Shown here piece after piece: positions 1 through 9,346 of a stretch of DNA of 64,000 bases. The notes below the pieces were generated by a model. That model saw nothing but the letters and a program-made list of their open reading frames with translations, was not told where the DNA came from and did not search any database. The first letter of the stretch is position 1. Every line of letters begins with the position of its first letter. The stretch lies in contig JALHNJ010000010.1 in assembly GCA_022843585.1 (NCBI GenBank), positions 1-64,000 on the forward strand, read 5' to 3'. This DNA comes from Chitinophagaceae bacterium. GTDB taxonomy: Bacteria; Bacteroidota; Bacteroidia; Chitinophagales; Chitinophagaceae. The position numbers and the translations under genes are program-made.

Positions 1-34
1 AAAAGGGTAATCATTTTAAAATGATTACCCTTTT
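1..34. terminator. Perfect palindrome, probable bidirectional terminator
   Basis: The first 34 bases form a perfect 17+17 palindrome, reading AAAAGGGTAATCATTTT and its complement, with A-runs and T-runs at the ends. As RNA it would fold into a stem followed by U residues from either strand. It lies about 215 bases beyond the last gene of the long minus-strand block, so it could end that transcription. The remaining bases up to 248 are AT-rich and I see nothing else in them. Confidence 0.6.
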
Positions 35-248
35 AAAGTCGGGGCAATAAGACAAATTTCGAACAATTTTTTTACAGATTTGAACAAATTAAATTATAGT
101 TTACAACATAAAATAAAGACATAATTATTTAACGATACAGAAATTAATAAAGTCATTATAATCTTACAAATATTGATAAACTTTAAACATTGGACATTTT
201 TTTAATATCACATTGAAGATATGTTATTTACAAAACATATTTAAATTT

Positions 249-1262
249 TTATATTAACAACAATCCGATTACTCCCCCAATATAAATAAGCACAGCAATC
301 CAGGAATCAATTCCCATTCCCCATTTTCGTTTTGGGGATTGAATTATCATACCCAGCAGATAAACTGCCGTAAGCACTATGGACAGAGAGGTTAGATAAA
401 TATCTGAATTATGAGCATCTGTTAAGATGGACCTCCCGGCCAAAATATTAGCCACAAAAAACAATGTAGGCAAAAAAGAATTACCCCCAAAAATATCACT
501 GATAAGTGGCGGATATCTTTTATGTTTTACAAAAGCCAGGCCACCTGATATTTCAGGTGTTGCCGTAATTAATGAGAGTATGGTGGCCCCAAATACAACT
601 CCGGATATATTATAATGAGCAGCAATTTTTTCACCTGTATTAGCAAGTAGTACACCAAAAAACAGAATAATTAGAGCAACAATTATAAGTTGTATTAAAG
701 CACTTTTCTTTGTCAGCTTTGTTCTATGAATCATTTCACATTCGATTTTGGGCAGCATCTTTTGTGCTTCACACTGTTTAATAACGAAAAGGCTTAATAT
801 CCAGGAGCCTAATATCATTGCTTCAATAGGGGAGACATTCTGCATAACAAATTTTTCATCAAACCGTGACCCCATAATAACCAATGCTAAAATAGCACAT
901 AAGAAAAGACCCTGAGCAATAGAGTTTCTGTTTGATGTAAGTGTTGACAGCGGCTTATCTTCATTCTTTCTTGAAGCAAAATCAAACAAAACAAGCAACA
1001 CAGTCTGTATCGCAATGCCACCCAAAATATTCCCTAAGGCTAATGATGTATCACCTTTTTGAACACCTATAACTACAATAACAATTTCGGGAAGGTTTGT
1101 GACAATGGCAAGCATTATAGTACCACCAAAAGCATCGCCCAGGTTGAACTCATCTGCAATAAATTCTACAATAGCCGAAAGCTTGTTACTAAAATACCAA
1201 ATTACTGCCCCGGAAAAGAGGAACAACAGTACACTTTGCGTAATGGAAAGCTGAAGGTTCAT
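249..1262 (-). CDS. Sodium/calcium exchanger family membrane protein
   Basis: This 337-residue integral membrane protein belongs to the CaCA cation antiporter superfamily. It has about ten hydrophobic segments and two related alpha-repeat motifs, one near residues 43-58 (GDAFGGTIMLAIVTNLPE) and one near 222-238 (VVFGATILSLITATPE). The acidic PE pair of each repeat is the expected cation-binding centre. The family exchanges Ca2+ or other cations for Na+ or H+; the substrate here cannot be read from the sequence. It is the last gene of the minus-strand block, two bases after the racemase-like gene, so probably co-transcribed with the ergothioneine genes. Confidence 0.85.
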   Translation of the reverse strand: MNLQLSITQSVLLFLFSGAVIWYFSNKLSAIVEFIADEFNLGDAFGGTIMLAIVTNLPEIVIVVIGVQKGDTSLALGNILGGIAIQTVLLVLFDFASRKNEDKPLSTLTSNRNSIAQGLFLCAILALVIMGSRFDEKFVMQNVSPIEAMILGSWILSLFVIKQCEAQKMLPKIECEMIHRTKLTKKSALIQLIIVALIILFFGVLLANTGEKIAAHYNISGVVFGATILSLITATPEISGGLAFVKHKRYPPLISDIFGGNSFLPTLFFVANILAGRSILTDAHNSDIYLTSLSIVLTAVYLLGMIIQSPKRKWGMGIDSWIAVLIYIGGVIGLLLI

Positions 1263-1264
1263 TT

Positions 1265-1942
1265 TTATTGCTTTGTGTATATTAGAAAATTGATTTGCTC
1301 TTCAGCCATATCATAAAAAGAAAGAGACTTAAACAATGAGAATAGCACAGATAGCTCAGTACATGCTATTACTAACTTTTTTTTACTCCCAAAGCAGGCC
1401 GTCATATACTTTTCTGTTTCTATTGTATCAATTGCCTCACCTGCATACACTTTAGTTCTCAACTTATCAATCATCAGTTTTATTTCAGAATTAATTGACA
1501 AGCAGCTAATACCTGCTTTGTTAAAATAATCAGCAATATACATTGATTCCATTGTATACATTGTACCTAAAAGATATATTTCTTTTACCGAATGACGAAG
1601 CAACTGAGCAGCCATTAGCTGTAGCGGATGTACAATAGAAAAACTGAAGACTGAATGTTCCAATATTTTATCCAATGTCTCATGTATGGTGATATTGGGC
1701 ATCAACAAATTTAGTACGCCTGCCTCTTCAAAATAATTGAGGTATGGCATCAGTGCATCTTCAAGTTTTTTAAACTGATTGGGCAGATATGGGTTGATTT
1801 TATTAAAATCAGCATTTACTAAAATAGAAGGGAAAGTACTGTATCCACCTTTCTTTTTACTATACTCTTCATTAAGCCTTTTTAAGTAGTGCAGCGTTGA
1901 AACAGCACCCAATCCTAAAATACCTGTCTTAATTTCTTCCAT
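1265..1942 (-). CDS. Aspartate/glutamate racemase-like protein, one catalytic Cys missing
   Basis: The 225-residue protein has the Asp/Glu/hydantoin racemase fold signature: an N-terminal GILGLGAVST loop (residues 7-16) and a C-terminal ACTELS motif (about residue 193). In cofactor-independent racemases two cysteines, one per half, act as acid and base. The C-terminal Cys is present, but the N-terminal motif, normally CNTAH-like, reads PNITIH, so the first Cys is replaced by Asn. Some members with one Cys replaced are stereospecific, so activity is possible but altered. It sits two bases after egtD, and a role in handling a thiol-histidine compound is only inference. Confidence 0.7.
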   Translation of the reverse strand: MEEIKTGILGLGAVSTLHYLKRLNEEYSKKKGGYSTFPSILVNADFNKINPYLPNQFKKLEDALMPYLNYFEEAGVLNLLMPNITIHETLDKILEHSVFSFSIVHPLQLMAAQLLRHSVKEIYLLGTMYTMESMYIADYFNKAGISCLSINSEIKLMIDKLRTKVYAGEAIDTIETEKYMTACFGSKKKLVIACTELSVLFSLFKSLSFYDMAEEQINFLIYTKQ

Positions 1943-1944
1943 TA

Positions 1945-2889
1945 CTAATGTCTGAGAAGTATATAATCAGCAAACAAATTGTTGCTGTCTGTAACTTTTT
2001 CTACCCAGGTAATATCTGTTTTGGATAATATCTTTTTAATAATACTATCGTTATATTTCCTGGATACTTCTGTATGTATCAGCTCTCCTTCTGTAAAGAA
2101 AAAAGTATGGCCGCTTACGTTTACTTCTTGAGACCTTTTACTTCGTAAATAGCTTTTTGCTATCCCCTCATTTTCATCATAAACAGGGTAATGTTCAAAC
2201 TCCTTTACATCAAAATTTCCATCTAACTCCCTGTTTATCCTATGCAGCAGGTTAAGGTTAAATGCTGCTGTTATACCCTGAGCATCATTATACGCAGGTA
2301 ATATTAATTCTTTGGGTTTTGTTAAATCAACACCTAAAATAAGTTTATCTCCGGGATACATATTTGCGCCCAACTGGTAAATAAACTCTGTAGCTTCATC
2401 ATCGGGCATATTCCCGATGTTTGAACCAAGGAATAAAATAATCTTTTTATTACCATCCTGTTTAAGCCTGCTCAATGACTGAAAATATTCCATGTGCATG
2501 GGCTTAACCTTTAGTTCAGGCAGCTCTTTTAAAAGCATGTTTTCTAAACCCTCTAACGCATTTAAAGAAATATCAACGGGATAATACTCAAAGCTAAATT
2601 TGCGTAACTGTAACTCCCTTAACAAGTGAATTGTCTTTGTTCCATCTCCTGCTCCCAATTCTATAATATCATATTTTTCCTCCTTTTCTAACTGCATTGC
2701 AGCAATGAGTTCACTGGTTTTGTCTTGAAAAATATCCATCTCGGCCCTGGTGAGATAATACTCCGGCAGCGCCATTATTTTTACAAAGAGTTCATCGCCT
2801 GTGGCATCATAAAAATATTTTGATGATAGTTTTTTTTGAGGCTTGTTGCTTAACCCTTCAAGCACATCTTTTCTGAAATTTTCCTGCAT
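1945..2889 (-). CDS. egtD: L-histidine N-alpha-methyltransferase (ergothioneine pathway)
   Basis: The enzyme trimethylates the alpha-amino group of histidine with SAM to give hercynine, the first step of ergothioneine synthesis. The 314-residue length fits EgtD (about 320). Visible family marks are LPEYYLTRAE (residues 41-50), the SAM-binding loop ELGAGDGTKT (77-86) and a GSNIGN segment in the middle. I place the start at Met 2889, 14 bases after the thiolase stop; the open frame extends further upstream, but those codons overlap the thiolase and do not resemble EgtD. Its partner egtB lies about 6.5 kb upstream on the same strand. No gamma-glutamyl branch gene (egtA, egtC) and no PLP lyase egtE is seen nearby. 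Confidence 0.9.
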   Translation of the reverse strand: MQENFRKDVLEGLSNKPQKKLSSKYFYDATGDELFVKIMALPEYYLTRAEMDIFQDKTSELIAAMQLEKEEKYDIIELGAGDGTKTIHLLRELQLRKFSFEYYPVDISLNALEGLENMLLKELPELKVKPMHMEYFQSLSRLKQDGNKKIILFLGSNIGNMPDDEATEFIYQLGANMYPGDKLILGVDLTKPKELILPAYNDAQGITAAFNLNLLHRINRELDGNFDVKEFEHYPVYDENEGIAKSYLRSKRSQEVNVSGHTFFFTEGELIHTEVSRKYNDSIIKKILSKTDITWVEKVTDSNNLFADYILLRH

Positions 2890-2903
2890 TATTATTTCTT
2901 TAA

Positions 2904-4154
2904 TCAATTTTCTATTAACACTACAGCACCCAGGCCCCCATCGGCACATACGCTTATTACTGCTTTTTTTCCTTTGCCCAATAAATGAAGCGACTTTACC
3001 GTCTGGCTAAGTATTCTTGCACCTGTGGCACCAAATGGGTGCCCAATGGCAATGCTGCTTCCGTTAGGGTTTAATTTTTCCATAGGAAATTTTCCAAAAC
3101 TAAAATCTGTTCCTGCTTTTTTTAGATGGGTTGCATCTTCTAAGTTTTGAATGGTGGCCAACACCTGTGAAGCAAATGCCTCGTGTATTTCCCAAATATC
3201 TATATCATCATATTTTAACCCATGCCTATGTAACAGCCGGGGTATAGCAAATGTGGGAGCCATTAATATTCCTTCTTCCTCAATATTTACACCAGCCATT
3301 TCCCAATCAATTAATCTTGCCTTATAGGGTGTGCTTAATTTACCCACAGCATTTTTTCCAGCCACCCATACTCCGGCAGCGCCATCTGTATATAATGATG
3401 AATTGCCTGCTGTTATTGTTCCTTTATCTGCAATGTCAAATGCCGGTTTTAAATGGGCAATGGATTGCACCGATGTGTTTTTTCTGGGTATCTTATCTTC
3501 TTTAATATTGTTAACTGGAAATACCAAATCATCATAAAACCCTTTTTCTTTTGCAGCAAAATATTTCCTATGGCTATCTACAGCCAATTCATCCTGCTTT
3601 TGTTTTGAAATATGCAGCCGGTAATCGGTAATTTGGGCATGTTGCCCCATACTTTTTCCGGTACTGCGGTTTACCCTCGGAACATAGTCAATGCCAAAAG
3701 AAAATATACCGCCAAGTAATTTAAGTTTTGCAAAAAAAGATTTTGCAGTACTCCATTTTTTTAACCATGCAGAAAATTTTGCATTAACTGCAACCTGTAA
3801 ATTACTGGGGCTTTCTACACCTCCGGCAATTGCAATTTCATGGTTTGTAATCATAGATGCCGCCTGTATAGCAGCAACTAAAGAACTGCTACAGGCCAGG
3901 ATGGTAGTGAATGATATAGTTTTTTCATCCAGCATAGAATCCATTACTGCTTCTCTTGCGATATTGCTGTACTTTACATTTTGTATAACCGTACCCCATA
4001 TTACATAATCAGGGTTGATGCTTTCCTTTTTGTGCATTTCATTCAATACTTCTCTGGATAAATAGAGGCTATCGTATTGGGCTAATTGCTGTCCTGCTTT
4101 TGCAAAAGGCGTTCTTAACCCTGTAGCTATCCATATCTCTCTTTCTAATTGCAT
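2904..4154 (-). CDS. Thiolase (acetyl-CoA acyltransferase)
   Basis: The 416-residue protein is a thiolase that forms or cleaves 3-ketoacyl-CoA. The three catalytic positions are intact: nucleophile Cys88 in ILACSSS, His372 in GHPFGATGAR and Cys403 in CADGGLGA. The nucleophile context ACSSS is less usual than CASG. It lies between egtD (14 bases) and the flavin disulfide reductase (one base), within one apparent transcript. The fatty acid or acetoacetyl substrate and any tie to thiol metabolism cannot be told from sequence. Confidence 0.9.
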   Translation of the reverse strand: MQLEREIWIATGLRTPFAKAGQQLAQYDSLYLSREVLNEMHKKESINPDYVIWGTVIQNVKYSNIAREAVMDSMLDEKTISFTTILACSSSLVAAIQAASMITNHEIAIAGGVESPSNLQVAVNAKFSAWLKKWSTAKSFFAKLKLLGGIFSFGIDYVPRVNRSTGKSMGQHAQITDYRLHISKQKQDELAVDSHRKYFAAKEKGFYDDLVFPVNNIKEDKIPRKNTSVQSIAHLKPAFDIADKGTITAGNSSLYTDGAAGVWVAGKNAVGKLSTPYKARLIDWEMAGVNIEEEGILMAPTFAIPRLLHRHGLKYDDIDIWEIHEAFASQVLATIQNLEDATHLKKAGTDFSFGKFPMEKLNPNGSSIAIGHPFGATGARILSQTVKSLHLLGKGKKAVISVCADGGLGAVVLIEN

Positions 4155-4155
4155 T

Positions 4156-5517
4156 TTAACTTATCTCCTTTAAATTTTCTAATGTTGTGGGTATTAATTC
4201 AGATATGGTTGGGTGCAGCACCATCGTATCCCTGATTAATGTATAATCTACACCGGCACTCATTATGTTGAGAAGGCTGGTTATTATCTCATCGCCACCG
4301 GTACCCAGCACACATGCCCCAATAATTTTATTGGTATCAGCGTTTACCAAAACTTGTATAAAGCCATAGGTTTCTCCTTTTTCCTTTGCCCTTGCAATTC
4401 TACTCATCTCTCTTTTACCTTCTAACAGTTTAATACCTTTGGCTAATGCATCTTTTTTCGTCATTCCGGCCCTGCCGAGTGGCGGGTCAACAAATAGTCC
4501 ATATGTCATAATGCGGTCAGATATTTTTCTGCTGCCATCACCAAATAAAAAATTTTCCACTACCTGGTAATCGTTATAGGCAGTATGTGTAAATGCACCC
4601 TTGCCATTGCAATCGCCCAAAGCAAAAATCCCTTCTACACTTGTTTGGCAAAAATCGTTTACAGTAATAAATCCTCTTTGGTCTGTTTGCAGGGATGTAT
4701 TTTGCAACTGTAATAAATCAGTATTGGGCAACCTGCCAATAGCGAGGAGCAAATGTGTGCCTTTAATTTTCTGCGAATTGTTTATGGTTACTGTATAAGT
4801 ATTGCTGTCATAAGCCGGGGCTATTGATGTTGCATTTAAAATAAACTCTACACCATCAGCTTCCATAAATGTTTGAATGGTTTTGCTTACCTCCTCATCT
4901 TCCCGGCTAATAATATTTTCTCCTCTTTCAATAATGGTAATCTTGCTGCCAAAACGCCTGAACATTTGCCCAAACTCCAAACCGATATAACTGCCGCCTA
5001 TTATTATTAAATGTTCAGGCAATTCAGTAAGGTCCAAAATGTTTTCATTGGTAAGCACATTCATACCCTGGTATTCTTCAGGTATAATGGCCCTGCCGCC
5101 CACATTAATAAATATTTGCTGAGCCGTTAATTGTTCACCATTTACTTCAACCTGGTAATTGGAAATAAACTTAGCTTCCCCTTCAATGAAGGTAATGTTT
5201 TCATTATCTGATAAGCCTGAACGTATGCCAGTAACTGATTTTGCTATCAGGTCATCTTTACGTTTTTTTATGGCATTTATATTTGCAGTAAAGCTGCCTT
5301 CAAAATTTACCCCCATATCACCTGCATGTTGTAAATCCCACATTCTTCTTGCAGATGCTACGTAGGTTTTTGTAGGTGTGCAACCTACATTGAGGCAGGT
5401 GCCGCCTACTTGCTTTTTTTCGATAAATGCTACTTTTTTCCCTTTTGCTGCTAAAGAAAAAACTAATGGAGTGCCTGCCTGCCCGGAGCCAATAATTATT
5501 GAATCAAATAATTTCAT
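4156..5517 (-). CDS. FAD-dependent pyridine nucleotide-disulfide oxidoreductase (mercuric reductase-like)
   Basis: The 453-residue flavoenzyme belongs to the dihydrolipoamide dehydrogenase/glutathione reductase/mercuric reductase group. It has the FAD loop GSGQAG (10-15), the redox pair Cys41 and Cys46 in TCLNVGC, a second dinucleotide loop GGSYIGLEFG and the C-terminal HPTISE (435-440) that supplies the catalytic His and Glu. There is no N-terminal HMA domain and no vicinal Cys at the C terminus, so true mercury reduction is unlikely. The family reduces small disulfides with NAD(P)H. Lying in the ergothioneine operon, it could reduce a low-molecular-weight disulfide such as ergothioneine disulfide, but this is inference. 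Confidence 0.85.
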   Translation of the reverse strand: MKLFDSIIIGSGQAGTPLVFSLAAKGKKVAFIEKKQVGGTCLNVGCTPTKTYVASARRMWDLQHAGDMGVNFEGSFTANINAIKKRKDDLIAKSVTGIRSGLSDNENITFIEGEAKFISNYQVEVNGEQLTAQQIFINVGGRAIIPEEYQGMNVLTNENILDLTELPEHLIIIGGSYIGLEFGQMFRRFGSKITIIERGENIISREDEEVSKTIQTFMEADGVEFILNATSIAPAYDSNTYTVTINNSQKIKGTHLLLAIGRLPNTDLLQLQNTSLQTDQRGFITVNDFCQTSVEGIFALGDCNGKGAFTHTAYNDYQVVENFLFGDGSRKISDRIMTYGLFVDPPLGRAGMTKKDALAKGIKLLEGKREMSRIARAKEKGETYGFIQVLVNADTNKIIGACVLGTGGDEIITSLLNIMSAGVDYTLIRDTMVLHPTISELIPTTLENLKEIS

Positions 5518-5554
5518 ACTGAGTATCTATTTTAAAATTTTATTTTCAAGAATA

Positions 5555-5854
5555 TTATGACCTGAATTTTAATTTGGCAATGATAGCGGGGGATAATGCT
5601 GCAGCATAGCCTGCACTGTCTGTAAGCACCCCTTTTATGCCACAGGTAGTTTCTATTGCAAAAGCTTCCGCCAAATCTTCGTAGTTAGAATCCCCGTCAA
5701 AACGGTGGTACTCCACTACATTAAAGTTTTCTGCATCAAATGCCTTTTGTAATGCCGGGCAGTAAATACTGTTTTCCTGCAAATTGAAATCATATTCAAA
5801 GCCCCGTTTGTTCAAATCAGTAATGGCTTGTGTAAGTGTTGCGTATGTAACCAT
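5555..5854 (-). CDS. Small 'phosphoribosylpyrophosphate synthetase'-like protein of Bacteroidota
   Basis: A 99-residue protein of a family often labelled phosphoribosylpyrophosphate synthetase in Bacteroidota, although it is far too short and has no PRPP-binding motif, so that name is not credible. The pattern is an N-terminal helix, then RGFEYDFNLQENSIYC, then a segment like VVEYHRFDG and a GVLTDSAG turn. Two more members occur here, at 16639-16860 and at the start of 18482-19033. All three sit next to redox genes, so a stress-related role is possible, but the function is unknown. Confidence 0.7.
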   Translation of the reverse strand: MVTYATLTQAITDLNKRGFEYDFNLQENSIYCPALQKAFDAENFNVVEYHRFDGDSNYEDLAEAFAIETTCGIKGVLTDSAGYAAALSPAIIAKLKFRS

Positions 5855-5872
5855 GTTATATAATTTTTTATG

Positions 5873-6904
5873 CTACTGTTTTTGTTGTAAAGATTCATTA
5901 AGCTTACCCCAGGTGGTAATAATGTCCTTTGTGTAATTATCAGGCGCAGCCGATTCTTTCAGCTTATCATTTTTAAACCAGCCTAACTGTGTAGGGCTTA
6001 AATATTGTTCTACATTTTCACCATATGGTATTGCCTGGTTTATTTTAGTACGCTGTGCTGGCGAAAGCGGCAGGTAACGAAATGCTGTTTGCTTCAGGTA
6101 ATATTGGGGGTCTTTATCAGTTCTGAATCCTGTTGAAGATTCAATAGTATAAAACCCTTGCTGATTCGCATATTCGTCAAGTTCCTTTTCTGTACTTATG
6201 GTTGGGTCATATACAATTTTTACCACTTCTTTTGAATCAACAAAGCCAGCTTCTGTACTGATAACCGATTTTTGCTGTGCTAATGAAGTTTCGCCTGACC
6301 AAAAGCAAGGCGTTTCATAAATTTTTGTTTTTGTATAGCCAAACAAAAGGTTAATGTCCTTTTCAAGCAGGTTAATATATTTCGGTTCTTTGATATTTTT
6401 ATTAGCCAACGTCTCCTTTATTTTAAAAAGCATTGATACCGGCTCATAGTTATCCTCCAGTTTGGGAATAATGTCTTTCCCCGTTTCATCTACAAAACGT
6501 GCCACCGGATTATTCCAGGAAGGTTCATTATACAGTTTTAAAATTTCCGCATCACTACCTGGCCGGTTGTTATATATGGCTAGCGGTATAAATTCATTCT
6601 CAATTAAATCAACCATCAAAGGATGGCTGAGAACATTTCTGCCATAATTAACGCAAGTAGCACAGCCGGGTATTTCCTGAAAAAATAATAAAACAGGCTT
6701 ACCGGTTTCTTTACTTTTTTGCAAAGCATCCTTGTAATTCCTGTGCCAACTTACTTTTCCCAGTTCTATATTCTGTTTTTGCGGATTTGTTTTTTCCATA
6801 TTTTCTGCTGTAATTACCCTGTTATTTTGAAAGCTGCAAGCAGTAAGACCTATTAGAATAAGAAGCCCTGCTAGCTTGTGTACATTCTTGTTTAGTAAAT
6901 CCAT
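5873..6904 (-). CDS. VPGUxxT-type thioredoxin-like lipoprotein with MsrA-like C-terminal half
   Basis: The 343-residue protein starts with a lipoprotein signal (LLILIGLTAC, lipid Cys23). A thioredoxin-like domain (about 45-165) carries IPGCATC with Cys81 and Cys84, the Cys form of the VPGUxxT (seleno)protein family. From about residue 192 the sequence resembles MsrA: PCFWSGE (Cys200) matches the GCFWxxE active site, and a VVKIVYDP stretch matches the MsrA strand before the ST loop. The rest is too divergent to call an active MsrA. It lies 20 bases upstream of the small 99-residue gene and just downstream of msrA. A likely role is envelope disulfide or methionine sulfoxide reduction, partly by inference. 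Confidence 0.75.
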   Translation of the reverse strand: MDLLNKNVHKLAGLLILIGLTACSFQNNRVITAENMEKTNPQKQNIELGKVSWHRNYKDALQKSKETGKPVLLFFQEIPGCATCVNYGRNVLSHPLMVDLIENEFIPLAIYNNRPGSDAEILKLYNEPSWNNPVARFVDETGKDIIPKLEDNYEPVSMLFKIKETLANKNIKEPKYINLLEKDINLLFGYTKTKIYETPCFWSGETSLAQQKSVISTEAGFVDSKEVVKIVYDPTISTEKELDEYANQQGFYTIESSTGFRTDKDPQYYLKQTAFRYLPLSPAQRTKINQAIPYGENVEQYLSPTQLGWFKNDKLKESAAPDNYTKDIITTWGKLNESLQQKQ

Positions 6905-6923
6905 TTTTATACAAAAACGCTAA

Positions 6924-7415
6924 TTAAATAAAACTTCCAAACCGTTCAAAGTGGCAGGTATAGCCATTAGGCCTTCTCTTCAAATAATCCTGATGCTCTG
7001 GTTCTGCCGGCCAAAAAGTAGAGTAGGGCTCCAATGTGGTTACTACTTCGCCTTCCCAACGCTTTGAGTCATCTACAATTTTTATTATTTCTGCCGCTGT
7101 TTGTTTTTCTTCATCGTTCTGAAAAAAGACAGCAGAACGATAGCTTGAGCCAATATCATTGCCCTGCCTGTTAACCGTTGTGGGATTATGAATACGAAAG
7201 AAGTAATCTAATATTTCCCTGAAATTTGTTACCGATGCATCGTAAGTAAGTTCAATACCCTCTGCATGCCCCGGATGATTTCGGTAGGTAGGGTTTTCGT
7301 TTTGCCCGCCAATATAACCTACTTCGGTATCCTTAATACCCGGCCTTACCCTGAAGAGTTCTTCCATACCCCAGAAACAGCCACCTGCGATGTACGCTTT
7401 TTTAAGATTTTCCAT
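6924..7415 (-). CDS. msrA: Peptide-methionine (S)-S-oxide reductase
   Basis: The 163-residue MsrA reduces the S-epimer of methionine sulfoxide in proteins. The active-site motif GGCFWGMEE is at residues 11-19 with nucleophile Cys13, followed by [14 protein letters not shown], the RSAVFF strand and a C-terminal [12 protein letters not shown] segment. No clear resolving Cys is seen at the C terminus, so recycling may rely directly on thioredoxin or a small thiol. It is two bases after the alpha/beta hydrolase gene. It has no signal peptide and should be cytoplasmic. Confidence 0.93.
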   Translation of the reverse strand: MENLKKAYIAGGCFWGMEELFRVRPGIKDTEVGYIGGQNENPTYRNHPGHAEGIELTYDASVTNFREILDYFFRIHNPTTVNRQGNDIGSSYRSAVFFQNDEEKQTAAEIIKIVDDSKRWEGEVVTTLEPYSTFWPAEPEHQDYLKRRPNGYTCHFERFGSFI

Positions 7416-7417
7416 TT

Positions 7418-8101
7418 TTATTTATTTGATTGATTGTTTAAAAAGATTGTAAGCGCATGCCAATATTCTGTATAGTTGGGTGTAGCCTCCCAAAGTGATT
7501 TACTACCATGCCGTCCTTCATTTTTGGGAATAAATAGCTGACCCAGCCCATGTGGTATAGCGTTAAATATTTTTTCCCAACTATGCACTTCCCCTTTTGA
7601 TGAGGTACATAATACAGGAATTGTTATTTGTGCAGCCCATTCGGATACAATTTTTTTATCGTACACAAAATATTCTCCCGGTGAAAAAGATATTGCACCT
7701 GAAAATATATCGCCATATTTAGCAGCCATTACTAATGCAACCGATGCTGAATAAGAACTGCCTAAAATGATTTTTTTAGAAGCAGGGAATTGCTGTGTTA
7801 AGTAATGGATACCTGCTTCAATATCTGGCACCGCATCAACATACTTTAATGGGAAATTTTTGCTATGTGCAAAACGAGCAGTTTGATTTTGAACTCCATT
7901 TACTTCGTTGCCACTTCGCTGGTCAAGTGCTAAACAAGAAAATCCTAATGATAACAATTTTGGCGCTGTTTCAATATACTCACCCCTGCTATATCCTGCC
8001 TGGTGGCAAAGTAATAGTACAGGAGCAGATTTATTCTCATGCTGATATAAATCCGCTGTTACCTCCACATTGTCTGCACTGTTAAATTTAATTGTTTTCA
8101 T
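7418..8101 (-). CDS. Alpha/beta hydrolase (dienelactone hydrolase-like)
   Basis: The 227-residue protein has an alpha/beta hydrolase fold. [13 protein letters not shown] (about 29-41) forms the oxyanion side, GSSYS at 114-118 is the nucleophile elbow with Ser116, and GRHGSKS near residue 197 supplies the likely catalytic His. It has no signal peptide. Its start overlaps the end of the upstream hydrolase-OsmC gene by 14 bases, indicating translational coupling. The substrate is unknown; esters or thioesters are typical for the family. Confidence 0.8.
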   Translation of the reverse strand: MKTIKFNSADNVEVTADLYQHENKSAPVLLLCHQAGYSRGEYIETAPKLLSLGFSCLALDQRSGNEVNGVQNQTARFAHSKNFPLKYVDAVPDIEAGIHYLTQQFPASKKIILGSSYSASVALVMAAKYGDIFSGAISFSPGEYFVYDKKIVSEWAAQITIPVLCTSSKGEVHSWEKIFNAIPHGLGQLFIPKNEGRHGSKSLWEATPNYTEYWHALTIFLNNQSNK

Positions 8102-9329
8102 TTTCCATTATTAAATGTGTTGTAAAATATACCGGGCCACTTACTGTTTTATGCACCGGGCATTTTGAAGCAATTTCTTTTAACTTCAATTGTTGCTCTT
8201 CAGTAAGATTACCTACCAGTTTTATTTTTTTAGTGATGTGGTCAATCTTACCCATCTCTTCAATATCCAGCCCAATCTCTTCTGCATGTTTTTTGGCATA
8301 GGTGAGATAGACGAATACTTCCTGTAAATCCCATTTGCTTCTTTGTGCATATAGTTTTAAGGTAAGGGCAGTACAAGAGCCGATAGAAGCAACTAATAGT
8401 TCGTAAGGTGATACACCTAAATTATTGCCGCCAAAATCTATGGGCTCATCCCCAATAATATGATGCGATGATGTATAGATATGATTGGTGTAAGGCACCA
8501 TCGTTTCATGATAAACAAGTACCTGCTCGCCATTTGTATCTTTCTGGTTTAATGAGGCGCTTTCTTCAATAGCAACATAACGTTTTACCCAGGTGCCAAT
8601 CACATCTGCCACATAAAATGCATCATCCTTATTGGTAAGTAAATGGTCTGCACCATCAAGGCTAATAAAGCTTTTTGGATGTTTGGCTTTGTGATAGAGG
8701 GATGCTGCATTTTCAATTTCTACAATTTTGTCTTGTGGCGAATGTAATATGAGCAATGGTTTTCTTAACCTCGCCACTTCATCTTCCACATGATGGGTTT
8801 CTAAATCGTCTATGAATTGCTTTCTAATTGTAAATGGCCTGCCACCAATAGCAAGCATTGCATAACCTCTTTTATCAATTGTTTCCTCCAGGTTTCCAAA
8901 ATGTTTTGTTACATGCCTTGCATAAGATGGGGCCGCAATACTTATTACAGCTTGTATATTGGGTAAGCGGTTGGCAGCTATTATTGCAGCAGCCCCACCC
9001 AATGAATGTCCTATTAAAATAGTGGGGGCTACATAGTTTTCTGTAAGAAAAGAGTTGATGTCTTCAATATCAGAAATATTGTTGGAAAAATTTGTCTCGC
9101 TAAAATCACCTTCGCTATGGCCAAGCCCTGTAAAATCAAAATTAAGAACACTGATGTCTTTACTTGTAAGTGCATTAGATATATTTTTTACAATAGCCAG
9201 GCTTGATGAGCAGGTAAAGCAGTGTGCAAAGATGGCGATGTTCTTTACAGCTCCTTGTAAAGGCTTTACCATGTGAGCCGACAACGTCTCACCATTTCTA
9301 TTTTTGATATTGATATTAATTGTATTCAT
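8088..9329 (-). CDS. Fusion of alpha/beta hydrolase and OsmC-type peroxidase domain
   Basis: The 413-residue protein joins two domains. Residues 1 to about 260 are an alpha/beta hydrolase with GHSLGG (107-112, nucleophile Ser109), an Asp in SPQDKIVE and a His in GADHLLT. Residues about 268-410 are an OsmC/Ohr-like domain with its two conserved cysteines, in [11 protein letters not shown] and in SKCPVHKTV. OsmC proteins use these Cys to reduce organic and fatty-acid hydroperoxides. The fusion suggests a pathway that hydrolyses a peroxidised ester and then reduces the peroxide. This architecture is known in other bacteria. A second, stand-alone OsmC lies at 17353-17766. Confidence 0.87.
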   Translation of the reverse strand: MNTININIKNRNGETLSAHMVKPLQGAVKNIAIFAHCFTCSSSLAIVKNISNALTSKDISVLNFDFTGLGHSEGDFSETNFSNNISDIEDINSFLTENYVAPTILIGHSLGGAAAIIAANRLPNIQAVISIAAPSYARHVTKHFGNLEETIDKRGYAMLAIGGRPFTIRKQFIDDLETHHVEDEVARLRKPLLILHSPQDKIVEIENAASLYHKAKHPKSFISLDGADHLLTNKDDAFYVADVIGTWVKRYVAIEESASLNQKDTNGEQVLVYHETMVPYTNHIYTSSHHIIGDEPIDFGGNNLGVSPYELLVASIGSCTALTLKLYAQRSKWDLQEVFVYLTYAKKHAEEIGLDIEEMGKIDHITKKIKLVGNLTEEQQLKLKEIASKCPVHKTVSGPVYFTTHLIMENENN

Positions 9330-9346
9330 CTAAAAGCAACCCGATT

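Noticed and set aside
427-615. Plus-strand open frames opposite the minus-strand genes
   Set aside because: They lie within well-supported genes, lack family motifs and have composition typical of antisense shadows.
4156-5517. True mercuric reductase of a mer operon
   Set aside because: There is no HMA domain, no C-terminal vicinal Cys pair and no merR, merT or merP neighbour.
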